From JACVRN01 sp036403815 (GTDB taxonomy: Bacteria > Acidobacteriota > Blastocatellia > Pyrinomonadales > Pyrinomonadaceae), in contig DASWQH010000010.1 of NCBI GenBank assembly GCA_036403815.1, positions 1 through 64,000 on the forward strand: 64,000 nucleotides of DNA, read 5' to 3'. This document shows, piece by piece, positions 16,742 to 25,590 of this stretch. A program made the translations under genes and the position numbers. A model generated the notes under the pieces. That model was not told the origin of the DNA. It was given only the letters and a program-made list of their open reading frames with translations, and did not search any database. Position 1 is the first letter of the stretch; every line of letters begins with the position of its first letter.

Positions 16742-18940
16742 CTAGACGGTAACAAGCGGCAGGCTGCGATAGCGTTTCCCGGTCAGCCTGAAGAGCGCAT
16801 TGACTACGGCGGGCGAGATTACAGGAACCGGCGGTTCGCCGCACCCGGACGGTGCTTCTGTGCTCGGCACGATGTATACATCAACCGTGACCGGCGCATC
16901 AGGCATGTAAGGCGGGACGTAGCCGTCAAAGTTCCTCTGCTCCACCAGACCGTCCTTGAGCGTGATCGCGCCCTTCGCCATGAGTTGCAACAGACCGAAT
17001 GCCACTCCAGCCTGAAACTGACTTTCGACCGTGAGCGGATTAACTGCCAGGCCACAGTCAACAGCCACCGTCACCCGGTGAATCTTAGGCCGTTTATTTT
17101 CAATCGAGACATCGACGGCGCAGGCGACGCCAGTCCCGAACGATTCATGGCAGGCAACTCCGACGGCATGCCCCTTCGGGAGATTTCGACGCCACGCAGC
17201 GCTCTTCGCATCCATGAGATCCAGCGCCGCGCGCAGCTTCTTGGCTTCAGGCTTAAGGAGCTTTCGTCGGTAAGCGATTGGATCCACACGCGCGCGTGCG
17301 GCCAGTTCGTCAATCAGCGTCTCCATGACGAAGGCGGAGTGAGTATGCCCGACCGAGCGCCACCACAGCACCGGCACGTTCACCTTCGGATTGTGTACCG
17401 AGACATGAAAAATCGGAAGGGCGTAACTGGTGTCATTCACGCCTTCGACCGTCGTCGGATCAATATTGTCTTTCATCATCACAGCGAAAGGCGTTTCGGC
17501 CAGGAGGGACTGGCCTACGATCACGTGTCGCCACGCCGAAGGCATGCCGTCAGCCCCGATTCCGATCTCGACGCGGTGTAGATGCATGGGGCGATAGTAG
17601 CCGCCCCGCACATCGTCTTCGCGTGACCAGACCAACTTGACCGGGGTTCCGCGCAAGCGCTTAGCGATCTGTGCGGCCTCACGTTGCACATGAGAATCCG
17701 GGGTAGCCCTCCTGCCGAAGCCACCGCCAGCCATTTCAGTGCGAAACGTAACCTGCTCCGGCTTAAGCCCTAGCACTTCGGCGATGGCCGCTTGATCCAC
17801 GGTCTGAAACTGCGAGCCAGCCCACACTTCTGCGCGGTCGCCGTCGAATCGTACAGTAGTGTTCAAAGGCTCCATCGGCGCGTGAGCCAGGTAAGGGAAT
17901 TCATACTCGGCGACGATTCGGTCAGAAGCGGCAATGCCTTCGATAGCCTTTGTATCCCCACGGGCGACAACACTCAGGCCGACGGTGCGAGCCAGTTGTT
18001 TGTACCGCGCCCACAACTGCGAGCTGTCAGCCCGCTCTACACCCGAAAAATCCCATACTATCTTCAGCCGGTCGCGCCCTTGCTTTGCCGGCCAGAACTT
18101 ATCTGCCACAACGGCAACCCCTGTGCCTTTTACTAACGGGATTTCGAATACCTCCCGCACTCCTTCAACGCCGCGAGCAGCCGTGTCATCCACACTCTTG
18201 ACGCGCGCCCCGAACACCGGCGGATGAGCCACGACTGCCACCCTCATGCCGGGAAGGTCTAGATCAAGGCCGAACTTCAGAGAGCCATCACACTTGGGGC
18301 GGCTATCGAGTCGCCGAACCTTTTTCCCCACCAGCCGAAATTCCGAAGTGTCTTTGAGTCTCACGCTTGAAGGCACTGGCATGTGCGCGGCGTCGCTCGC
18401 CAGTTCTGCATACTTTACTGATTGACCGCTCGGCCCGTAAACGATGCTCTCTTGCGTGCGGCATTTATCTGGTGTGACTCCCCAACGCTTTGCGGCGGCG
18501 GCGAGGAGCATCGCCCGCGTCTTTGCTCCTAGTTCTCTATACTGTTGAAATGAGTGCGCGATGGAACCAGAGCCGCCGACCATCTGGATGCCGAACAACG
18601 GGTCTTTATAAACATCTGCGGCGGGGGCAAGCTCTGCCACCACCTGCGACCAGTCCGCATCCATTTCGTCGGCCAGGAGCATCGGCAGGGCTGTTTGGAC
18701 ACCTTGACCAAACTCCAGCCGATTCACCTGGATGACGATCTTTCCGTCCGGCCTGATGTTGACGAATGCGTCAGGCGGATAACTCTTCGGCTTGGGAGGA
18801 GGCTGGCTTCCTTCCTGTGCCGCTGAAGGAGAATCCAGATAGAGCGAGATAAACAGACCACCTGCGGCAGTTGCTGAGACGCGCAGAAAGCTTCGGCGGC
18901 TAAGGTGTAGATCGTTGGCATTTTTGGTTGCGGCAGACAT
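16742..18940 (-). CDS. Molybdopterin-binding large subunit, isoquinoline 1-oxidoreductase type
   Basis: 732 residues. The N-terminus has a twin-arginine signal (LSRRSFLRVSATAAGGLFIS), so the folded holoenzyme is exported. IorB-type features: FVNIRPDGKIVIQVNRLEFGQGVQTALPMLLADEMD, then a xanthine-dehydrogenase-like cofactor domain with QFQTVDQAAIAEVLGLKPEQ and AGGGFGRRATPDSHV. The catalytic glutamate motif GCGEPPVPVISPAVVNALF is near the C-terminus. It hydroxylates N-heterocyclic or aldehyde substrates, passing electrons to the 2Fe-2S subunit. Third gene of a three-gene operon (cytochrome c, 2Fe-2S, Mo subunit; gaps 12 and 16 bases). Ribosome site AAGGGAGGG. Substrate not predictable. Confidence 0.9.
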   Translation of the reverse strand: MSAATKNANDLHLSRRSFLRVSATAAGGLFISLYLDSPSAAQEGSQPPPKPKSYPPDAFVNIRPDGKIVIQVNRLEFGQGVQTALPMLLADEMDADWSQVVAELAPAADVYKDPLFGIQMVGGSGSIAHSFQQYRELGAKTRAMLLAAAAKRWGVTPDKCRTQESIVYGPSGQSVKYAELASDAAHMPVPSSVRLKDTSEFRLVGKKVRRLDSRPKCDGSLKFGLDLDLPGMRVAVVAHPPVFGARVKSVDDTAARGVEGVREVFEIPLVKGTGVAVVADKFWPAKQGRDRLKIVWDFSGVERADSSQLWARYKQLARTVGLSVVARGDTKAIEGIAASDRIVAEYEFPYLAHAPMEPLNTTVRFDGDRAEVWAGSQFQTVDQAAIAEVLGLKPEQVTFRTEMAGGGFGRRATPDSHVQREAAQIAKRLRGTPVKLVWSREDDVRGGYYRPMHLHRVEIGIGADGMPSAWRHVIVGQSLLAETPFAVMMKDNIDPTTVEGVNDTSYALPIFHVSVHNPKVNVPVLWWRSVGHTHSAFVMETLIDELAARARVDPIAYRRKLLKPEAKKLRAALDLMDAKSAAWRRNLPKGHAVGVACHESFGTGVACAVDVSIENKRPKIHRVTVAVDCGLAVNPLTVESQFQAGVAFGLLQLMAKGAITLKDGLVEQRNFDGYVPPYMPDAPVTVDVYIVPSTEAPSGCGEPPVPVISPAVVNALFRLTGKRYRSLPLVTV

Positions 18941-18956
18941 CTTTAGCGCCCTCCCT

Positions 18957-19421
18957 TTACTTCAGCCGCTCGGCGGCGGTCTTGATGGCTTCGCGAATGC
19001 GGACATAGGTGGCGCAGCGGCAGATGTTCCCGCCCATAGACTCTTCAATATTGGTGTCCGTCGGTTTGGGCGTGTGCTTCAGAAGCGCGACCGCGCTCAT
19101 AATCTGCCCGCTCTGACAGTAACCGCACTGCACCACGTCCTTTTCCACCCAGGCGTCTTGCACAACACGTCCGACCGCGTCCTCGCCCATCGCTTCGATT
19201 GTCACTACAGGTCGATCTCCAAGCAGCGAAATCGGGAGCATGCACGAGCGTGTGGCTACTCCGGCCACGTGTACCGTGCAGGCTCCGCAGGCGCTGACGC
19301 CGCAGCCGTATTTAGTGCCCGTCATCTTCAAGTCTTCACGCAGCACCCAGAGCAGCGGGGTCGAAGGGTCAACCGTCACCTCTTTGCGCTGTCCGTTGAT
19401 GTTGAGTTGATACTTCGCCAT
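18957..19421 (-). CDS. 2Fe-2S subunit of the molybdenum hydroxylase
   Basis: 154 residues, the usual length of IorA/CoxS-type small subunits. The plant-type ferredoxin cluster ligands are seen in GTKYGCGVSACGACTVHVAGVATRSC. The second, helical cluster domain has QCGYCQSGQIMSAVALL and GGNICRCATYVRIREAI. It carries electrons from the molybdenum site to the cytochrome. A TAAGGAG site precedes the ATG. No signal peptide of its own, as expected if it is co-exported with the Tat-tagged large subunit. Confidence 0.93.
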   Translation of the reverse strand: MAKYQLNINGQRKEVTVDPSTPLLWVLREDLKMTGTKYGCGVSACGACTVHVAGVATRSCMLPISLLGDRPVVTIEAMGEDAVGRVVQDAWVEKDVVQCGYCQSGQIMSAVALLKHTPKPTDTNIEESMGGNICRCATYVRIREAIKTAAERLK

Positions 19422-19433
19422 GACTGATTCTCC

Positions 19434-20072
19434 TTATCTTCCCTGCGGGCACGGCATCCCGGCTTCCACCCAGAGGCGGGTCGCAGCTACGAAATCTTCA
19501 TGTGAAAGCGGCGGCAGTGTGCGCATCGCGCCGTCGAGTCGCCGTCCGGGATTCCATGCCCAGAGGACGAGCGGCTCTTCAGTGTTATGCTTTAGCAATC
19601 CCGTCCCGTCCATGTTGCCATTCTTTGAGCGGTCGGTTATAGCCCGACAAATGGCCGCACTGGACAAGGGATTGTCGTTCAGGTCTTGCCATTTCATAGA
19701 TAGCGGCGCAAGGTGCCAGTTGTGTCCGCCGGGCACGCCGGTACTGTCGGCGTTAGCATCCTGATGGCAGGTGGCGCAATTCAGTCCGGGCACGCCTTTG
19801 CCCTCCGGGCCTCGAATCACATTGGCAAAGTGACGGACGCGGTCATCCCCTTGCTGCGGGTAATTTGTGGCAGTGTGACAGTTGATGCACCGGGGATGGG
19901 TCAGGACTGAATATACCTGCTCCCACGCGGCGAGACCTTTGGCTCTGCTTGCAGCAGCACGCCTTCCGTCACGCGCCTGGCCGAGCGCACTGGAGACGAT
20001 CATCCATGCCCCGAATGCAAAAAAGAAGGCGGCGATTAGAAGGCCAGCGGCTCGATAACGCGGCATAAGCAT
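19434..20072 (-). CDS. Di-haem cytochrome c-like partner of the molybdenum hydroxylase
   Basis: 212 residues with an N-terminal membrane anchor or signal (about 10-30), then two CxxCH sites: HPRCINCHTATNYP and GLNCATCHQDAN. The remainder (GHNWHLAPLSMKWQDLN, PLVLWAWNPGRRLDG, LWVEAGMPCPQG) matches the isoquinoline-oxidoreductase-associated cytochrome family. First gene of the operon, with an AGGAGGATGCTT start region. Likely transfers electrons from the 2Fe-2S subunit to the periplasmic cytochrome pool. Confidence 0.85.
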   Translation of the reverse strand: MLMPRYRAAGLLIAAFFFAFGAWMIVSSALGQARDGRRAAASRAKGLAAWEQVYSVLTHPRCINCHTATNYPQQGDDRVRHFANVIRGPEGKGVPGLNCATCHQDANADSTGVPGGHNWHLAPLSMKWQDLNDNPLSSAAICRAITDRSKNGNMDGTGLLKHNTEEPLVLWAWNPGRRLDGAMRTLPPLSHEDFVAATRLWVEAGMPCPQGR

Positions 20073-20662
20073 CCTCCTGATAATCCCATCGGGCCGACTA
20101 CGGCCTGGGCAAATTGGTGTGCAAATGCGGGTTTGCTACTTGGGGGCAATATTTAGGCCGAAGTATGTGTCCATAAAATTCATTGTGTCAAGGTGCTGAA
20201 AACAGCGGGAGTGTCCTGCATAGTGCATGGCTGTTCTCAAGCCTTGTTCTTGAAGTTGCTGTCTGACATTCCCCTTCAGCCCTTCAACAGTAATTGACCC
20301 TTAGCGACAAAAGTATAAGCACCCTCATCTGTTATTGTGCTGGCGTGGCGAGAAAAGGGAAGTCCGACGAATTGGAGTTCATGTTCGGGGGTTAAGGCAG
20401 GTAAGCAGTAAGAAGTAGAAGAAGAGAGCTGCTTAGAAGTAATATTAATAGCCCTCAGTAGTGAGCTATGTGCGCTGCTGGCGGCTATAATTTTCGCTTC
20501 GGTTGAATGAGCTGCTAGGCGCGGCATCTTTACAACAAATACCGTCAGGCGACGATAGGCGCGCCACCCCCTTGATGTTCCGGCTTGAGGTGAGAGGCTT
20601 CAGCAATCTAAGATGAACACATTCAAAAGGGTTCGCACCGGTCGAATGAAAGGAGCAACATC
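20073..20662. other. Intergenic between divergent units, no gene recognised
   Basis: 590 bases. Holds the upstream region of the cytochrome operon and of the HdeD gene, and one attC-like repeat at 20480-20528. Reading frames here lack start signals and family similarity. Confidence 0.4.
20480..20528 (-). repeat. attC-like repeat, copy 3
   Basis: Minus strand: GCCTAGCAGCTCATTCAAC then CGAAGCGAAAATTATAGCC. The left-half word CTCATTCAAC and its preceding GCCTAGC agree with the other copies. I could not recognise a matching right half. Confidence 0.35.
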
Positions 20663-21229
20663 ATGGCTACTCTCCCTATTGTCAATGCTATCGCAAAGTA
20701 CTGGTGGGTCTTGTTCATACGCGGCCTTCTCGCCTTATTATTCGGCATCATGGCGGTCGCGTGGCCTGGCCCGACGCTCATGACGCTCGTGCTGCTCTAC
20801 GGCGCTTATACATTAGTTGACGGGATAACGGCGCTCTGGGTCGGTGGGACTTCGCGAGCATGGCCGCTCGTGCTTGCTGGCGTCATTGGCATCATCATAG
20901 GCATCTACACCTTCCTCTTCCTTGGCATCACATCTATCGCCTTGCTCTACCTCATAGCGGTGTGGGCACTCATCCGGGGCATCTTCGAGATCGTTACCGC
21001 AATACAGTTGCGTAAGGAGATTAGCAACGAATGGATGCTGATTATCGGCGGGATCATCTCGATTATCTTCGGCCTGGTGCTTTTCGCTAGCCCGTTGACG
21101 GGGGCGCTGGCGATGATCTTGATCATAGGCTGTTACGCGATAGTCTTCGGTGGGGTGATGATCGTATTAGCTTTCCGTTTGCGGGGATTGCCAAATCGCC
21201 TTGAGAGATCGAGATCGGCTCGGGGTTAA
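20663..21229 (+). CDS. HdeD family acid-resistance membrane protein
   Basis: 188 residues with six membrane helices in three hairpins and no large loops. Family signatures: WWVLFIRGLLALLFGIMAVAWPG, LVLLYGAYTLVDGITALW, RGIFEIVTAIQLRKEI, WMLIIGGIISIIFGLVLF. HdeD in E. coli supports acid resistance at high cell density; whether this copy does is not known. A GGAG ribosome site stands about 9 bases ahead of the ATG. It is followed in the same direction by an attC-like repeat and then the SRPBCC-like gene. Confidence 0.88.
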   Translation: MATLPIVNAIAKYWWVLFIRGLLALLFGIMAVAWPGPTLMTLVLLYGAYTLVDGITALWVGGTSRAWPLVLAGVIGIIIGIYTFLFLGITSIALLYLIAVWALIRGIFEIVTAIQLRKEISNEWMLIIGGIISIIFGLVLFASPLTGALAMILIIGCYAIVFGGVMIVLAFRLRGLPNRLERSRSARG

Positions 21230-21326
21230 GCCGCCAGTGCAATCGAGTTGGTTCGCTGCTCATCCGGGACGGGTCAGTTGTTACGAAAAGGCGGATGCTC
21301 GGGTAAACTGACCATGCTCCTCTTTC

Positions 21327-21413
21327 GTCTAACAGCTCATTCAACTGGACTCGCAATAGCGCGGCTCTCATCATCCACGTTAATTGCTCGCCGGTTAATT
21401 CAGGCGCGATGCC
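21327..21413 (+). repeat. attC-like site, best-preserved copy
   Basis: Left half GTCTAACAGCTCATTCAAC (21327 onward) is nearly identical to the start of the aadA-type attC. It is followed by TGGACTCGCAATAGCGC, and the right half is CCGGTTAATTCAGGCGCG (21391-21408). The two halves are complementary in their core (CTCATTCAAC.GG against CCGGTTAATTCAG), as attC needs for a hairpin. The final core triplet region is degraded (GCGATGCC rather than GTTAGGC). Lies between the HdeD and SRPBCC-like genes. Confidence 0.5.
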
Positions 21414-21458
21414 GCTTTGCCTATCGAAACTTCTAAAGCATTGCTTTATGATTCAGCC

Positions 21459-22010
21459 ATGCTAATTGATGACTTTCTCACAATCTATGATGCTCATGAA
21501 CGACACCGGATTATCGTTCATGCTCCAATCGATAAAGTTTATGCGGCGGCTCGCCACCTTGATCTTAGCCAGGCAAAACTATCCATGTTTCTCTTCCGGC
21601 TTCGTGGCCTGCCTGCCGGTCGCTCTGCTCCAACTTGTTTTACCCTCGATGATTTTTTGAAGATGCGCTTCATTCTTCTTGGAGAAAAACCGAACGAAGA
21701 ATTGCTGCTCGGCCTGGTTGGCCGCTTCTGGACACCTTCGGGTCAGTTGCGTCGTTTAGATGCTGAAGGTTACCGAAACTTTAATGACCCAGGGTTTGCT
21801 AAAGCCGCCTGGAATTTTTCTGTTTCCGAACAGCCTGATGGCTCCGTCCTGCTTGAGACGGAGACGAGAGTATATTGCTTAGATAATGCCAGTCGGAGGT
21901 GGTTTAGATTATATTGGCTATTTGTTGGGGCGTTCAGCGGCTTAATACGTCGAGAAGTATTGCAGGCTATCAAGCGGAATGCCGAGAGGTTCGACGCACA
22001 GGCGGCATGA
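21459..22010 (+). CDS. SRPBCC-like ligand-binding protein
   Basis: 183 residues from the ATG at 21459; a longer frame starting at a TTG is less likely. The order of elements fits the START/SRPBCC fold: HRIIVHAPIDKVYAAARHLDL at the start, GRFWTPSGQLRRLDAEGYRNF in the middle, then VSEQPDGSVLLETETRVYCLD and a long final helix (RWFRLYWLFVGAFSGLIRREVLQAIKRNAE). The fold binds hydrophobic ligands; the ligand is unknown. It begins 46 bases after the attC-like site. Confidence 0.65.
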   Translation: MLIDDFLTIYDAHERHRIIVHAPIDKVYAAARHLDLSQAKLSMFLFRLRGLPAGRSAPTCFTLDDFLKMRFILLGEKPNEELLLGLVGRFWTPSGQLRRLDAEGYRNFNDPGFAKAAWNFSVSEQPDGSVLLETETRVYCLDNASRRWFRLYWLFVGAFSGLIRREVLQAIKRNAERFDAQAA

Positions 22011-22197
22011 CAGCTTATTGTGACGAACAGCCTTAGACGCGAGGAAGGAACCGAAGGAAGAGTATCCCTGCTCAGTGAAAAGCAAGAGGAGATTAGTCCC
22101 ACACTAATGGAAGTATCAATGAAATCTGATACCGCTTCTCTTGATATATTAAGTGGACAGGAATTTCGCACTTGTGTAGCCCGGAGTTGGGGCTAAT

Positions 22198-22232
22198 CGA
22201 AACAGGCCGCGCTATGAGCGCAGCCCGTTTCG
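22198..22232. terminator. Strong hairpin between convergent genes
   Basis: CGAAACAGGCCGCGCT-ATG-AGCGC-AGCCCGTTTCG folds on itself with only two mismatches. It lies between the SRPBCC-like gene (forward) and the small peptide gene (reverse). There is no long T run, so it may stop transcription only weakly or stabilise the mRNA ends. Confidence 0.4.
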
Positions 22233-22252
22233 TCTGGTATCAGGGTGGGAAG

Positions 22253-22531
22253 TTATGGCGTACCACCGCCGCCGCACGTCAGATCTAAAAAGGCGACCGT
22301 TGAGGCTATAGCGTTGGCGGCATCGCCGCGATGAAACAGCTTGAGTAGAGAAACAACGCTGAGCAGTATCGGTCGAGTCGTGCCGTAACTTGAGCAGAAT
22401 TTGCTTGGATCCGCAGCGGCAGCCGTGGTTGCCGTCGCTCCCTTAGCCTGTGGGGCAGTTTTATCTGCAAATGCATTCTTTAGATCTACGGCATCAGCCT
22501 CTTTGAGAATATCATCTACTGATTTTGCCAT
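22253..22531 (-). CDS. Small hypothetical peptide with leader-like start and Cys-Gly tail
   Basis: 92 residues from the ATG at 22531, with an AGGAAG ribosome site. The N-terminal third is helical and acidic (MAKSVDDILKEADAVDLKNA), followed by an Ala/Thr linker. A more hydrophobic core (SKFCSSYGTTRPILLSVVSL, LKLFHRGDAANAIASTVAFL) ends in DLTCGGGGTP. The leader-plus-core look is reminiscent of ribosomally made peptide precursors. No recognisable modification enzyme adjoins it except the P450/DyP operon, which is transcribed the other way. Family not recognised; the peptide-precursor idea is inference. Confidence 0.5.
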   Translation of the reverse strand: MAKSVDDILKEADAVDLKNAFADKTAPQAKGATATTAAAADPSKFCSSYGTTRPILLSVVSLLKLFHRGDAANAIASTVAFLDLTCGGGGTP

Positions 22532-23047
22532 TGCTTTATCTTCCTTTCGTGTTCTAATCAGAGGAGGGAAACATGAGGCTAACAAGAAGCTCTCATTAGC
22601 AGTTAATGAATCTTCAAAGCGCGGCTAAGATATGCTCGTCAGGAATAGATGTCAATAGTTTGTTAGCTGCTGACCGCTTATCACTGTTGAGAGATGAATC
22701 AGGAAAGGGTTCACCGCTCTGTGGTAGAAGCTGAGATGTCTAGACCCAACCTTGCTACCGTAGACAGAAATGTGAATCAGGGGTTGAAAACTAACAAGAG
22801 CATCGCAAATGTCAGTTTTCCGAAACAGGGAATCATCAAGCCCTGGGTTGAACGAACTGTGCCTGCTCTTTGGAAGTTAATAGTCTTTAATAATTGCTAT
22901 TGCTCTTACAGTCCAGCCGTTATATTATCCGTCACCCGCTGAAGATTGAAGCTCATGCTCAGGCTGTCTTAATTTATCAATCTTTCCGCTAACGGCAGAT
23001 TAACTTACGCGTTAGCCTCTCGAAGTCTAAAACAGAAGGAAGCTTCT
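22532..23047. other. Divergent intergenic region
   Basis: Separates the small peptide gene from the P450 operon and must contain both promoters. A short perfect inverted repeat, GCTAACG (22988) and CGTTAGC (23010-23016), lies 32 bases before the P450 ATG; it could be an operator or a degraded attC core. No gene seen. Confidence 0.4.
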
Positions 23048-24286
23048 ATGAAAGCTATTCCAGATGCACTGGGTCGCTGGTTGACTTCACCTCTACTGTT
23101 GCGACCTGTCTTTGCCTCGTTGCGTTTTTTTGCCCCTGTTCTTATCTTCGGCAATAAAGTAGTTCTAAGTCGCCATGCGGATGTAATTGAGGTGCTGGAG
23201 CGTAAAGAAGATTTCACCGTCTCCGAAATTAATGCGCAGAACATCAATCGTCACGACGGCCCATTCATTCTTGGCATGGATGTGTCAGAGCAATACGAGC
23301 GTGAAGAGGGACTTCTACGCGAGGCGGTTCGGCGAACCGATCTTGATCTGATAAGCAGCATCACTGTGGAGAACGCCGCAACGCTTATACGTGAAGCACA
23401 GTCGCTCGGGCGGATTGATGTCGTGAATGGCTTTGCGCGTGTGGTGGCGGCTCGCCTAGTCATCTCCTACTTCGGCGTCCCTGCGCCCGAAGCAGGCGAG
23501 GGACAACTGATGAACTGGCTGCGCGACATCTTCTTTGATGTCTTCCTTAATTTCACGAACGACCGTCAAAAACGTGAAGCGGCCATACGCTCAGGCAAGC
23601 AACTGCGACAGCATCTGGACGACGAAATAGCCAGACGCAATGCTCTGCCCGCGACGCCAGCGCAGGCGGACGACGTGCTGGGACGCTTGCTCGCATTGAA
23701 AGGGCCGTTACGCCCCTGGCTCGATGACGATACGGTCAGGCGCAATCTCAGCGGGTTGATTGTGGGAGCGGTTGAAACTACTTCCAAGTTCGTAGCGCTG
23801 GCGATGAACGAATTGTTGCGGCGACCGGAAACAATGAAGAGCGCTCGCCGCGCGGCGCTCGACGGCGACACTGAAACAGTCCGCCGCTATGCCTACGAGT
23901 CCGGGCGCTTCAATCCGCATACGCCTTTCATGCTGCGCTATTGCAGGCATGAGAGCCTGCTTCGAGCAGGCTCTCGCCACGAGCGACGCATCCCCGCGGG
24001 CAGTTTCGTCCTCCTCGGCACAATCTCAGCCATGTTCGACCCATCAGGGTTTCCGTCTCCAAGACAGTTTCGCATTGACCGCGAGCCTCAATCCGAATAT
24101 CTACATTTCGGCTTCGGTATGCATCGCTGTTTCGGCTATTACATAAATAGTCGCCAGATACCTGAGCTGGTCGCCGCGCTGCTGCGATTGCCTGATCTCA
24201 GACGCGCGCCGGGACGCGCCGGTCGCATCAGCTTTGCCGGACCGTTCCCTGATCGCTTTGTTCTGGAGTTCGATGGCAACAAGTAA
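23048..24286 (+). CDS. Cytochrome P450
   Basis: 412 residues, typical for a soluble bacterial P450. The haem-thiolate motif is complete: FGFGMHRCFG around residue 355-364, with the Cys ligand. The K-helix ExxR is seen in YESGRFNPHTPF. The I-helix reads LIVGAVETTSKFVALAMNELL, where the usual A/G-G-x-D/E-T-T is present as GAVETT. It catalyses oxygen insertion into an unknown substrate and needs an electron donor; no ferredoxin gene is nearby. First gene of a tight operon (24 bases to the next gene). Start has AAGGAAG 6-7 bases upstream. Confidence 0.92.
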   Translation: MKAIPDALGRWLTSPLLLRPVFASLRFFAPVLIFGNKVVLSRHADVIEVLERKEDFTVSEINAQNINRHDGPFILGMDVSEQYEREEGLLREAVRRTDLDLISSITVENAATLIREAQSLGRIDVVNGFARVVAARLVISYFGVPAPEAGEGQLMNWLRDIFFDVFLNFTNDRQKREAAIRSGKQLRQHLDDEIARRNALPATPAQADDVLGRLLALKGPLRPWLDDDTVRRNLSGLIVGAVETTSKFVALAMNELLRRPETMKSARRAALDGDTETVRRYAYESGRFNPHTPFMLRYCRHESLLRAGSRHERRIPAGSFVLLGTISAMFDPSGFPSPRQFRIDREPQSEYLHFGFGMHRCFGYYINSRQIPELVAALLRLPDLRRAPGRAGRISFAGPFPDRFVLEFDGNK

Positions 24287-24310
24287 TCTTTGTTGGCGTA
24301 GGAGGGCACA

Positions 24311-25576
24311 GTGCAGACCATTCTGACGTTCATCGCTACCGTCAAGTCTGACCGGCTGGACGAGCTTAAAGCATTACTACAGAAGATTGACCAGGCTCCG
24401 GCGGGACAATACACGAATCTTCCCTTCGCTTCTTTGACGAATCTGCATTTCGCCAGCCTTGTCATCTTCGAAGACCCGCTCAAGAATTTTGATCCCTATC
24501 TGGTGTTTGAGAATAACTTTGAGGGCACGCTCGAAAACCATCTTGACGAGCTATATCGCCACGGCGGCGTCGGCCTGCATGAGATGTACGGCCATTGTCT
24601 TGATTATGCCGCGACCGGGCCACAGGATAAGGATGGTATTCTAAGTTTCTTGCGCGCTCGCGTCGTCCGGCCTGATGCTTATCACATAGGCAATGTAGGC
24701 CGCAGCGCGGAGCGCATCAGGCAAGAGGGCGAGTTGAAGTATGGCATAGAGAGATTTCTGGATGACAGGGTTAAGCGAGGTCTGGCTCAGGGTTCTCCCG
24801 CTTCCATTAGGAACGATATTCAGGAAGAGGTAAAGCGTGATCAAGAGCTGGCGATACTGGCGTCAAATAACAAGCCGCGCATGACCTTTGCAGAGCGCTT
24901 TGTCCCTTGGGCCAGGCTTATAGGCTTGGGGCTGCTCGTGCTTCTGCTCTTGCCCGTGCTGTTTCCCTTCATAATCATTTACCTGATCGCTCTGCGCATA
25001 CGTGAAAAAAGGGATCGCTCTGAGATTCCTCCGCCCGTTCATGGTCAAGTACAGCAGTTAATGAGCCGCGAGGATCGCATCGTCCAAAACCATATGGCGA
25101 GCCTCTGTTACGTCAAGCCGGGGCGATTCAGGCGCGCGACTATCAGGTTCGTGCTCTGGGTAACAAATCTGGTCGCACGCGTTTCATACAAAGGGAAACT
25201 GAGCGGTCTTACCACTCTACACTTCGCCCACTGGGTTTTAATTGATAACGGTCATCGCCTGCTCTTTCTCACCAACTACGACGGTAGCTGGGAGAACTAC
25301 CTTGACGATTTCATAGACAAGGCTGCGCTCGGCCTGACAGGCATCTGGAGCAACACGGAGGACTTTCCTCGCACACGTTTCCTGGTCTTCGGCGGCGCGC
25401 GGGACGCCCCGCGTTTTAAGGCTATCGCACGTCATACGCAGGCTTATACGAACGTCTGGTACAGCGCCTATCCGCGATTGACCGTCAGGAGCATTGACAA
25501 CAACAGTGCCATTCATGAAGACCTACTCAAGCCGCTCGACGAGACGGCGACGCGAAGGTGGCTCTGGCGCTTCTAA
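24311..25576 (+). CDS. Unrecognised membrane protein with two copies of one domain
   Basis: 421 residues, GTG start with AGGAGG 6-7 bases before. Two similar halves flank one long membrane segment near residues 198-226 (LIGLGLLVLLLLPVLFPFIIIYLIALRI). The first half has NLHFASLVIFEDP, LVFENNFEGTLENHLDEL and GLHEMYGHCLDY. The second has TLHFAHWVLIDNG, LFLTNYDGSWENYLDDF and GLTGIWSNTEDF. The repeated unit looks like a small alpha/beta fold with conserved HFA, N-x-x-G-x-x-EN and LD residues. It lies between the P450 and the DyP peroxidase with gaps of 24 and 14 bases, so the three probably act together. I do not recognise a named family; a membrane scaffold or second haem/peroxide-handling module is inference. 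Confidence 0.8.
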   Translation: MQTILTFIATVKSDRLDELKALLQKIDQAPAGQYTNLPFASLTNLHFASLVIFEDPLKNFDPYLVFENNFEGTLENHLDELYRHGGVGLHEMYGHCLDYAATGPQDKDGILSFLRARVVRPDAYHIGNVGRSAERIRQEGELKYGIERFLDDRVKRGLAQGSPASIRNDIQEEVKRDQELAILASNNKPRMTFAERFVPWARLIGLGLLVLLLLPVLFPFIIIYLIALRIREKRDRSEIPPPVHGQVQQLMSREDRIVQNHMASLCYVKPGRFRRATIRFVLWVTNLVARVSYKGKLSGLTTLHFAHWVLIDNGHRLLFLTNYDGSWENYLDDFIDKAALGLTGIWSNTEDFPRTRFLVFGGARDAPRFKAIARHTQAYTNVWYSAYPRLTVRSIDNNSAIHEDLLKPLDETATRRWLWRF

Positions 25577-25590
25577 GGAGACGAATCACG

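Noticed and set aside
22988..23016. GCTAACG/CGTTAGC inverted repeat before the P450 considered as a full attC site
   Set aside because: Too short (29 bases) and lacking the CTCATTCAAC box seen in the other copies; kept only as a possible operator.
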